The notes under the pieces are model-generated. The model searched no databases. It had not been told where the DNA came from and was given only the letters and a program-made list of their open reading frames with translations. This document shows positions 46,480 to 53,826 of a DNA stretch of 64,000 bases, piece by piece; positions within the stretch are counted from its first letter, which is position 1; the number at the start of each line of letters is the position of its first letter. The DNA is taken from contig JBMORW010000032.1 of the NCBI GenBank assembly GCA_049322695.1, forward strand, positions 1 through 64,000. The letters run 5' to 3'. Source of the stretch: CALGKJ01 sp049322695 (GTDB lineage: Bacteria > Bacillota > Clostridia > Lutisporales > Lutisporaceae). The position numbers and the translations under genes were made by a program.

Positions 46480-47325
46480 ACTTAATGCTCTGTTTACATT
46501 TGCGAAGCAATTGATTGTGAAAATTTCATCTTCATCAGGATCCTTACCAAATTCTTTCTTGTACTTGGCTATAGCCATATTGGAATCTGTCTCTTTTCCT
46601 ACCAAAGTGCCTATACTTAGCTGCATATCAAATATCTTAAGGGTTTCTTCCTTGTTTTGCAATTCTTCATGTGATATAAGATAATACTCGGCATCATACT
46701 TTCTTATCTTCTCTACCATCCCAGTAAGCTTTTCCATTGTATAGCCGTACTCGCCGTTGTATCTGCTGCCGTATATGCAGTCCCCCAGAAACATCACCTT
46801 TTCTTCGGGTACGTAAACTATTGTTGAATCAGGAGTATGGTCACCGCCTACGTGTTCTACGATACAGGTTACCCCTCCAAGGTCTATTTCCAGCTTTTCA
46901 GAAAAATATACATCACATTCGCCTACTACTCTGTCCTCGCTATCAGGCATTTCTGCCTTTATACAGTCATATGTGAACTGCGCCATTTCGCCGCTTTTTA
47001 TTCTGGCTTCCATAGCGGAGTCTTCCCAGGAAAGCATCCTCATGCCGTCAAGCAGTTCTTTGGTATTGATATGGCCTATACATGTGAAATCCATCGCAGG
47101 AATTCCCCAAATATGATCCCAATGCCAATGTGTAAGAACAACATATTTAAATTCCGGTGCATTAAGTTCTTTGGCCTTAGTCATGAACTCTCTAGCATGT
47201 GTCGGAGATGCACCCGCATCAACAGCCAGGCTGAATTTGTCTCCCATTATGAGGCCTAAAGCAGGCCTGTCCGTTTCATCATTTTTATCCATGTAGTAAA
47301 CTCTGTCCGTTATTTTATTGAGCAT
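46465..47325 (-). CDS. MBL-fold metallo-hydrolase
   Basis: Metallo-beta-lactamase-fold hydrolase, 286 aa. Metal motif THWHWDHIWG, later ligands in EHVGGDHTPDS, FLGDCIYG and YYLISHEE. Substrate cannot be inferred; glyoxalase, lactonase and beta-lactamase relatives share this pattern. ATG 47325 with AGGGGGT. Divergent from a MerR regulator. Confidence 0.88.
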   Translation of the reverse strand: MLNKITDRVYYMDKNDETDRPALGLIMGDKFSLAVDAGASPTHAREFMTKAKELNAPEFKYVVLTHWHWDHIWGIPAMDFTCIGHINTKELLDGMRMLSWEDSAMEARIKSGEMAQFTYDCIKAEMPDSEDRVVGECDVYFSEKLEIDLGGVTCIVEHVGGDHTPDSTIVYVPEEKVMFLGDCIYGSRYNGEYGYTMEKLTGMVEKIRKYDAEYYLISHEELQNKEETLKIFDMQLSIGTLVGKETDSNMAIAKYKKEFGKDPDEDEIFTINCFANVNRALSKNQA

Positions 47326-47461
47326 TTGATTTAACCCCCTGTTTTTCTTTTAAGTCTATAATACCACATTATTGGAAACTGAAAAATAAAAATTGGTATC
47401 CATTGAGTGCGAGCTCTCCCATGGACTTTTGAGAAAACATTAACAATATTTATAAAAGCAG

Positions 47462-47492
47462 TTGACCTAAAGTATACTTTAAGTGCTATGAT
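47462..47492 (+). promoter_or_regulatory. MerR-type promoter with 19-bp spacer
   Basis: TTGACC, exactly 19 nt, TATGAT. The spacer holds the palindrome AAAGTATACTTT (47469-47480), extended on one side. Over-long 19-bp spacers with a central dyad are the hallmark of promoters untwisted by MerR activators, so the adjacent MerR gene likely controls its own operon. Confidence 0.8.
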
Positions 47493-47525
47493 TATTTTAT
47501 GACTACTCAAATAGGAGAATGTAAA

Positions 47526-47888
47526 ATGAAAATCAGTGAAATTGTTAGAATTACAGGGCTGACTGCTTCCACCATAAGATTTTATGAAAAGATAGGCTTA
47601 ATACGAGAGATTGCTAAGGATGAGCATAATCAGAGAATTTTCTCGGATGATGATAAAAGATGGATTAAATTCTTGGCTTCTATTAAAAATGCTAGACTTT
47701 CAATCAATGAAATGATGGCCTATGCAGAGCTTTATTATAGCAAAAACGAAAGCATTCCTGATAGATTGGCTGTAACTGAACAGTGTAAAGAAAAGCTGAT
47801 TTCTGAAATCAATGAGCTTCAAGAAGGCATAAGGTTTTTGGATAGCAAAATCAAATTTTATAAAGATTTGATAGATCAAAATAAATAG
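47526..47888 (+). CDS. MerR family transcriptional regulator
   Basis: A 120-aa MerR-type regulator. N-terminal HTH KISEIVRITGLTASTIRFYE, then the wing (NQRIFSDDDKRWIKFL) and a dimerising helix. No metal-binding Cys set is visible at the C terminus, so it belongs to the organic-effector or stress branch. The frame opens at ATG 47499, but AGGAG at 47513-47517 fits ATG 47526. Operon with an alpha/beta hydrolase 51 nt downstream. Confidence 0.9.
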   Translation: MKISEIVRITGLTASTIRFYEKIGLIREIAKDEHNQRIFSDDDKRWIKFLASIKNARLSINEMMAYAELYYSKNESIPDRLAVTEQCKEKLISEINELQEGIRFLDSKIKFYKDLIDQNK

Positions 47889-47939
47889 TAGTATGATCGC
47901 AAAAAGCTAAAGTATAAAGTTAATCTGAAGGAGGTACTT

Positions 47940-48722
47940 ATGAATCTTAGAAAATATGGAACAGCACCATACAAGGTTGCTGTGGTGCATGGGGGGCCTG
48001 GAGCGGCAGGTACTGTAAAGCCTGTTGCGGAAGAGCTATCTAAAATATGTGGGGTTCTGGAGCCGCTGCAGACAGAAATGACAATAAATGGTCAGCTGGA
48101 AGAGCTTAAGAAGATTCTTGAGAAGTATATTAGCGAACCGGTTATTCTTGTGGGTCATTCATGGGGAGCAATGTTAATATATTTATTTGCTGCCAAATAC
48201 AGTGATATGGTCAAAAAAATAATTCTGGTATCAAGCGGATTATTTGTTGAAAAGCATTTTCCTAACCTAAATAAGAACAGGGATGAAAAGCTTACTGCTG
48301 AAGATAGAGAAGAGCTGATTCGGCTTAGGAGTATTCTATCAGATGCTGGGCATAAAGACATCAATACTGCTTTTGCTAAGTTTGGAAGGTTAATGGAAAA
48401 GCTGGATGCTTATGAACCCATTGATATGGTTGCTGATGAAAGCTTATTCAGTTATGAAATATACTCAAAAGTATGGCCTGAAGCACATGAGATGCGAAGA
48501 AGTGGGCAAATGGCTGAGCTTGGGAAAAACATAAGCTGTGAGGTTGTAGCTATTCATGGAGATAACGATTCACATCCAATAGAAGGTATCAGAGATTCAC
48601 TTGAAGAAACAGTGGGAGATTTTACATTCTATGAACTAAAACGCTGTGGTCACAGCCCGTGGGCTGAGGTGTATGCCAGAGATGATTTCTATAAAATACT
48701 GAGGCTGGAGATACTGAAATAG
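47940..48722 (+). CDS. Alpha/beta hydrolase 3
   Basis: A 260-aa alpha/beta hydrolase. Oxyanion region VHGGPGAAG, nucleophile VGHSWGAM, acid IHGDNDSHP and His in CGHSPWAE. The HGGPG motif is typical of the proline iminopeptidase and related branch. Follows the MerR gene and is probably its target. ATG 47940 with GGAGGT. Confidence 0.88.
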   Translation: MNLRKYGTAPYKVAVVHGGPGAAGTVKPVAEELSKICGVLEPLQTEMTINGQLEELKKILEKYISEPVILVGHSWGAMLIYLFAAKYSDMVKKIILVSSGLFVEKHFPNLNKNRDEKLTAEDREELIRLRSILSDAGHKDINTAFAKFGRLMEKLDAYEPIDMVADESLFSYEIYSKVWPEAHEMRRSGQMAELGKNISCEVVAIHGDNDSHPIEGIRDSLEETVGDFTFYELKRCGHSPWAEVYARDDFYKILRLEILK

Positions 48723-48818
48723 CTTTGCATGTTACAATAGCTGTACTATAAAATAAAGGGGAATATGACAATCTGATCAGCAAATAGATATTACAAATAG
48801 CAAATAGGAGAGATATCT

Positions 48819-49412
48819 ATGAAGCTGATAAAAAGCATTTGGATTCTGTTCGTTAGTGTTTTGTTAGCTTATGTATTTTATAGTGCTGTCAATTACTTCG
48901 GAGAAGACAGTATTATTAGACATAAGGAGGAGAATTATTCTTCAGGAATAACCCTTGAGCAGATACAGGAAATTGCAGAGCTGGCCACCGTAGAGTATCT
49001 GGTGGAAGCAAGGATGATAATAGACAAGCCCAAGGTAAGAGTATGGATATTTGATATACCTCAAACTGAGAAATACTATATTGCAATGGCTCAGGGTAAA
49101 GTAAAGGCAGGCATAGATCTGGAGAAGATTATCGTTTTAAGGGCTGATAAGGATGAGGTAGTATTAAGACTGCCGGAGGCCAGAATACTAGATAAATATA
49201 TTGATCCGACTACAAAATGGGAAAAAGAGATTGAGAGGCTTTTCAGTGAGATAAATTCAGATGAAATCACTGAGGCTCAGATAAAGGCAGAAGAGGATAT
49301 GGTCAATAGAGCTATTAGCAATGGTATATTAGAAAAGGCATACGAAAATGCAAAACGTATGATAGAAAGCTTTATCAAGCTTTCCGGAGTAAAATCAGTA
49401 ATATTTGAGTAA
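48819..49412 (+). CDS. DUF4230 family protein
   Basis: A 197-aa protein with an N-terminal membrane anchor (residues 5-27) and a DUF4230 core (LATVEYLVEARMII, AQGKVKAGIDLEKI). The family is widespread and unassigned. The rest should face outside. ATG 48819 is about 8 nt after AGGAGAG. Alone, between the MerR operon and the dCache gene. Confidence 0.78.
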   Translation: MKLIKSIWILFVSVLLAYVFYSAVNYFGEDSIIRHKEENYSSGITLEQIQEIAELATVEYLVEARMIIDKPKVRVWIFDIPQTEKYYIAMAQGKVKAGIDLEKIIVLRADKDEVVLRLPEARILDKYIDPTTKWEKEIERLFSEINSDEITEAQIKAEEDMVNRAISNGILEKAYENAKRMIESFIKLSGVKSVIFE

Positions 49413-49545
49413 TATGTGAAGAATATATACCCACTAAATAAATTTTTTATTTCAATATACATACACAAGGAATTTGTACATCTGATGGAGAATAGTTATC
49501 GAGTAAATTTTAAGAACAATCACAGTAAAACAGGAGGACTATAGA

Positions 49546-50433
49546 ATGTCAAAAAAAAGGACAACTGACAACAGCAGTATAAACAGGACAATTATTGTAG
49601 TTTTTGCAGCAATTATTGCTTTAAGTGTACTTGGCTTTTATCTGGCCAACAGAAATACCTTCAGCTTCAATAGAAGCATAAAGGAGGAGCTTTCCAAAAA
49701 CGTTGGACTTTATGCTGACCAGCTTAATGAAAGGATTCACAGTGCAGGCAGCTTTGCTTTCACACTTGCAAAGGAAATATCCTTATCCGATAATCATGAT
49801 GAAAGCAAGCTTGAGCAAGTGGTAAGAACCAATATGGAGAATCATAATATGATCATAGGCAGCGGTTATTGGTTTGAACCCAATATGTTCAAGTCCGGAC
49901 TGAAGCATTACGGTCCATATTATTATAAGGACGAAAACAATAAGATTCATAAAAATCCCAACTATGGAAGCGAAAGCTTCAATTATTTTGAATTCGAATG
50001 GTACAGGAATGGCTTGGATCCCAATAAGGAGTTGGTTTATAACCCTCCTGCAAGAGATGAGTTGATGGAAACCACTTTTATTACCTGTACCTCTCCCATA
50101 GTAAAGAATGGAAAGACAATAGGCGTTTCAACCGCAGATGTTAGTCTCAGTGAAACCAAGCTGGTAGTGATAACTCTGAAGGTAGGCGAAGAGGGTTATG
50201 CCTATCTGTTGACCAAGGATGGCTTTTATATAGCCAATGAGCTGCGTGGAATGCATGATTTGGAAGATAAAATTACAGATGATGAAAATAAAGAAATAAG
50301 CAGCTTAGGGAAAAAAATAATTACATCAGATAAGCCGGGCATAGAAACACTGAACAGCACGGGTCAATATGCTGCGTATTCTCCCATAGGAGATACAGGC
50401 TTATATCTTGTTCTGGTTCATCCTATTAAATAA
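49546..50433 (+). CDS. Stand-alone membrane-anchored dCache sensor protein
   Basis: A 295-aa protein with one membrane segment (about residues 17-38) and an extracytoplasmic double-Cache domain (about 60-290). The membrane-distal half has GSGYWFEPNMF and YYYKDENNKIHKNPN; the proximal half has GKTIGVSTADVSL and GYAYLLTKDGFYIANE. These are features of chemoreceptor and histidine-kinase sensors. The protein ends at HPIK with no second membrane segment and no HAMP, receptor or kinase part; a terminator follows at once. Either a receptor remnant or a separate ligand-binding protein. ATG 49546 with AGGAGGA. Confidence 0.82.
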   Translation: MSKKRTTDNSSINRTIIVVFAAIIALSVLGFYLANRNTFSFNRSIKEELSKNVGLYADQLNERIHSAGSFAFTLAKEISLSDNHDESKLEQVVRTNMENHNMIIGSGYWFEPNMFKSGLKHYGPYYYKDENNKIHKNPNYGSESFNYFEFEWYRNGLDPNKELVYNPPARDELMETTFITCTSPIVKNGKTIGVSTADVSLSETKLVVITLKVGEEGYAYLLTKDGFYIANELRGMHDLEDKITDDENKEISSLGKKIITSDKPGIETLNSTGQYAAYSPIGDTGLYLVLVHPIK

Positions 50434-50444
50434 TATTGAAAAAC

Positions 50445-50476
50445 AGTCCTTCGAACTAACCTCGGAGGACTTTTTA
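50445..50476 (+). terminator. Terminator of the dCache gene
   Basis: AGTCCTTCGA pairs with TCGGAGGACT (one G-U), then TTTTT. Confidence 0.85.
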
Positions 50477-50614
50477 CAAGTATCAGACTTTAATGGGGAC
50501 CCATAGAAGAGGCTGAAGGCGGAAAAGCGGAATAAAGCTGAGCAATGCTGCTTTTGAGCAGATAGCATAACATAAAGAGTATAACGGATAACTTTGTTTA
50601 GTGGAGTGATAAAA

Positions 50615-51970
50615 TTGAAAATCTGTATATCCAGAATAGAGTCATTTTTTCTTATGCTTTCAAGCATTGTGTTCATCACGGCAAGCATGATGCTTTCGAT
50701 ACCTTTATATTTTGGCTTCGGCGCAGGCATTGTGTTTACATCTTTTTTTCTGGTATTAAAGGGATATGAAATCAAAAACCTTCTGTTTATAATTATCAGA
50801 GGTATAAAGGAAGCCAGAATACTTTACGGAGTAATACTGCTAATAGGAGCTACAGCATCTGCCTGGATGATTTCTGGTGTTGTTCCGGCTATGATGTATT
50901 ATGGGTTTTCACTGCTTGGGGGTATGAATTTTCTATTGGCAGCCTTTCTTATTGTTTCGCTGATATCCATGTTTATGGGTACAGCTGTAGGTACCATAAG
51001 CACAATGGGTATAGCAATACTGGGGATAGGGAAAGGCTTTGGAATACCTGAAGGTATTTTGATGGGTGTCATAGTTTCAGGGGCATTTATTGCCGATAAG
51101 GCTTCGCCCATATCAGGGCTGCTGAATCTTACTTTAACCACCGTAAACAGAGGTTATAGAGAAGTATTTAGGTCTATGCTTAATACGCTTGTTCCAATAA
51201 TTTTCATTACAGCACTTGTATACTATTTTATAGGACTGAGATATACCCAAACGGATGTGATTCAGCTGCAGGGCTACAGAGATGCCATAAAAAGCGGCTT
51301 CAATGTTTTTCCCCTGCTTATGCTGCTGCCTGCAGCGGTTATGGCCATGTCGCTTTCAGGGTTGAAAACCGTTCCAACCATATCTATAGGTATAGTTATA
51401 GCATGTATTTTTGGTATTCTATATCAGAAAACCGGTATAGTTACTGTTATTAGCAGTATTCTATTTGGTTATAGAAGCACTACTTCCTCGGAGGAGCTTA
51501 ATGCTATTCTTAGAAGCGGCGGAATAGTATCAATGGTAGAAGTGGTATTTGTAGTAATGGGAGCTGTGGCTTTAGTAGCATTGTTTGAAAGCAGCGGTAC
51601 TATTTCACCCATTATTGAAAGGCTGATGAATAAGACAGATACAAGAAACAAGCTTACAATCAAAACGGGTCTTATAAGCAGTCTGCTGACAGTGATTACC
51701 TGTGACCAGACTGTTGGCATAGTTGTATCGGGAAGGCTTCTGCAGAACAAGTATAAGGAGCTGGGGCTTGACAATTCAGTGCTGGCCAGAACGATATCCG
51801 ATACCGGCACTATTATTGCACCACTAATGATGTGGAACATAAATGCATTGATAATCAAATCGGTAACCTCAGTTTCTGCTCAGGAATACTGGTTTTATGC
51901 AGTGCTTTGCTATATATCCCCAATAGTAACCATTATTATATCATTTATTGAGAACAAAAATGTTAGTTAA
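50615..51970 (+). CDS. Na+/H+ antiporter, NhaC family
   Basis: A 451-aa polytopic membrane protein (about 11-12 segments). LIGATASAWMISGVVPAMMY, FMGTAVGTISTMGIAILGI and GAFIADKASPISGLLNLT are NhaC signatures. NhaC members exchange Na+ for H+, or in some cases malate for lactate. GGAGTGAT at 50603-50610 fits TTG 50615; the open frame begins slightly earlier at 50594. Followed after 39 nt by an oxidoreductase gene. Confidence 0.9.
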   Translation: MKICISRIESFFLMLSSIVFITASMMLSIPLYFGFGAGIVFTSFFLVLKGYEIKNLLFIIIRGIKEARILYGVILLIGATASAWMISGVVPAMMYYGFSLLGGMNFLLAAFLIVSLISMFMGTAVGTISTMGIAILGIGKGFGIPEGILMGVIVSGAFIADKASPISGLLNLTLTTVNRGYREVFRSMLNTLVPIIFITALVYYFIGLRYTQTDVIQLQGYRDAIKSGFNVFPLLMLLPAAVMAMSLSGLKTVPTISIGIVIACIFGILYQKTGIVTVISSILFGYRSTTSSEELNAILRSGGIVSMVEVVFVVMGAVALVALFESSGTISPIIERLMNKTDTRNKLTIKTGLISSLLTVITCDQTVGIVVSGRLLQNKYKELGLDNSVLARTISDTGTIIAPLMMWNINALIIKSVTSVSAQEYWFYAVLCYISPIVTIIISFIENKNVS

Positions 51971-52009
51971 TAAAGCAGCTTATTAAAGCTTAAGCTCAGG
52001 GAGGTACTT

Positions 52010-53089
52010 ATGGAAAAAAAAATAAAAACTGCTATTATAGGCTTCGGCTTGTCGGGCAAGGTATTTCATGCTCCAATATTAAAAAGCCTTGAAGCCTATG
52101 AGCTATGTAAAATTTATACCAGAAACAAAGAGTCAATTGCAGCAGCTGAAGCATTATACCCATGTACTGAGATTGTTCAGGACTTGGACAGTATTTTTGA
52201 TGATTCAATTGAGCTCGTAATCATAGCAGCACCCAATGTGATGCATTTTGAGCTTGCAAGCAGAGCACTGCTGTGCGGCAAAAACGTTGTATTAGAAAAG
52301 CCCTTTACTGTTGACATTAAGGAGGCACTACAGCTTATAAAGCTTGCTAAGGCTCAGGGAAGGATACTTACGGTATACCAGAACAGGCGTTGGGACAGCG
52401 ATTTTCGCACTGTAAGAAAAATCATAGACAGTGGCATGCTGGGGAGATTGGTTGAGTATGAAGCACATTTTGACAGGTTCAGAAGCAAGCCCAAGGAAAA
52501 CGCTTGGAGAGAGGAACAGTCACCGGGCTCGGGAGTTCTTTATGACCTAGGGTCGCATTTGATAGACCAGGCTCTATGTCTGTTCGGTATGCCAAAAGAG
52601 CTGTATGCAGACATCAGAACCCAGAGAGAAGGTGCTCGGGTTGATGACAACTTTGAGATAATAATGTACTATGACAGTCTTAAAGTAACATTAAAGGCAG
52701 GTATGCTGGTGAAAGCAGAGCTCCCAAGGTTTATACTGCTGGGAGATAAAGGCTCCTTTGTGAAATATGGTCTGGATGTGCAGGAGAAGGCTTTACTAAA
52801 CGGAGACATTCCTTACAATAACTCAAAATGGGGAAGAGAGCCTGAGAATCTGTGGGGTATCATAGACACAGAGATTGATGGAGTAAATATAAGGGGCAGG
52901 GTAGAAAGTGAAGCGGGTGATTATAGAGAGTTCTATAGAAATGTACATGCTTCAATATGCAGCGGAGCTCCTCTTGAAGTAAAGCCCCAACAGGCAGCAG
53001 ATACCATAAGAATCATAGAGCTTGCTATGGAAAGCAATAAAAACAGAGCAGCAGTAGGGGTCAGACCTGAGCTTTTGACTTATTCATAA
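52010..53089 (+). CDS. Gfo/Idh/MocA family oxidoreductase (YdgJ-like)
   Basis: NAD(P)-dependent sugar or polyol dehydrogenase fold, 359 aa. Nucleotide motif AIIGFGLSGKVFHAPIL, then the EKPFT motif (Lys near 97) and GSGVLYDLGSHLIDQAL with the catalytic His. Opening residues resemble E. coli YdgJ. It is convergent with the SQ island and separated from it by a terminator; it may oxidise a sugar, but nothing ties it firmly to sulfoquinovose. ATG 52010 with GGGAGGT. Confidence 0.87.
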   Translation: MEKKIKTAIIGFGLSGKVFHAPILKSLEAYELCKIYTRNKESIAAAEALYPCTEIVQDLDSIFDDSIELVIIAAPNVMHFELASRALLCGKNVVLEKPFTVDIKEALQLIKLAKAQGRILTVYQNRRWDSDFRTVRKIIDSGMLGRLVEYEAHFDRFRSKPKENAWREEQSPGSGVLYDLGSHLIDQALCLFGMPKELYADIRTQREGARVDDNFEIIMYYDSLKVTLKAGMLVKAELPRFILLGDKGSFVKYGLDVQEKALLNGDIPYNNSKWGREPENLWGIIDTEIDGVNIRGRVESEAGDYREFYRNVHASICSGAPLEVKPQQAADTIRIIELAMESNKNRAAVGVRPELLTYS

Positions 53090-53097
53090 GATGTATA

Positions 53098-53131
53098 AAC
53101 AGCCGCCACACTATTATGTATGGCGGCTGTT
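53098..53131. terminator. Bidirectional terminator at the border of the SQ island
   Basis: AACAGCCGCCA and TGGCGGCTGTT with a 12-nt loop between the convergent oxidoreductase and DUF4867 genes. Confidence 0.85.
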
Positions 53132-53135
53132 CTTA

Positions 53136-53822
53136 TTACTTATCATCAATTCTGATTTCTATATTGCTGCCGATTATTCCAGGATAAGCGCCCTTATCTA
53201 TTAATACCTTTCTATCAGGATGCGCCAGCAGCCATTTGTTTTTCATAAAAAGCAGCCGAGCTTCTCCTTCTGCAGCAGGCTTATGCTCGAGAGGAAGGTT
53301 GGTGTGTCTTGGCAGTATTACTATGCATTTGAAGCCTTCTGCAAAAGTCTTGCAGGGAGCAAAATGCAGTGTTGTGCCGTACAGCTCTATTGCAGTTCCC
53401 TTTGGCAGATAAAATGCCTCAACCAGCTTTGAATCATAGTTGTTTGAGCATATGTCCTGTACTTTACCAAGCAATAGAATCAAATCCGTAACAGCAACGT
53501 TGATTTCAGTCCCCTTGTGATATTCCAGCCCATTGAGGTTTGAGTTGCTGCCGTTGCAGTAGCCTATTTGGATTGGCATATCACCGAAAAAATCTTCCTG
53601 GATTCTGCTGAAAACAGGAGTTGATTCCATTTCTGGAACTGAAGGAACGTATATGTTGCCTTCCTTGGGTATAATTGTACTATTTTCCATATATTCAATT
53701 ATCTCAGAAAAGTCATATGCAGTGATTATTTTTCCGTAGGCTCTAAATGCAGCATCACTTATATTGCTTATGTAAATGTGAGAATTCAATAAATTGAGTC
53801 TGTCTAAGTTCATATCCTTCAT
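53136..53822 (-). CDS. DUF4867 family protein in the SQ operon
   Basis: A 228-aa protein matching the DUF4867 pattern: IQIGYCNGSNSNLNGLEYHK, then INVAVTDLILLLG, ELYGTTLHFAPC, VILPRHTNLPLE and NKWLLAH. The clustered conserved His and Glu residues (EYHKGTEIN, TLHFAPC) suggest a cupin-like metal site; no function is known to me. Its ATG is 4 nt past the glycosidase stop, so it is the last gene of the ROK-isomerase-glycosidase operon. An open frame running back to 54083 lies inside the glycosidase and is not coding. It may act on the sugar released, for example as a mutarotase. Confidence 0.8.
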   Translation of the reverse strand: MKDMNLDRLNLLNSHIYISNISDAAFRAYGKIITAYDFSEIIEYMENSTIIPKEGNIYVPSVPEMESTPVFSRIQEDFFGDMPIQIGYCNGSNSNLNGLEYHKGTEINVAVTDLILLLGKVQDICSNNYDSKLVEAFYLPKGTAIELYGTTLHFAPCKTFAEGFKCIVILPRHTNLPLEHKPAAEGEARLLFMKNKWLLAHPDRKVLIDKGAYPGIIGSNIEIRIDDK

Positions 53823-53826
53823 TTGT

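Noticed and set aside
52010..53089. Gfo/Idh/MocA oxidoreductase as a member of the SQ pathway
   Set aside because: It is convergent with the island, behind a bidirectional terminator and follows an antiporter gene; no step of the sulfo-TK route needs it.
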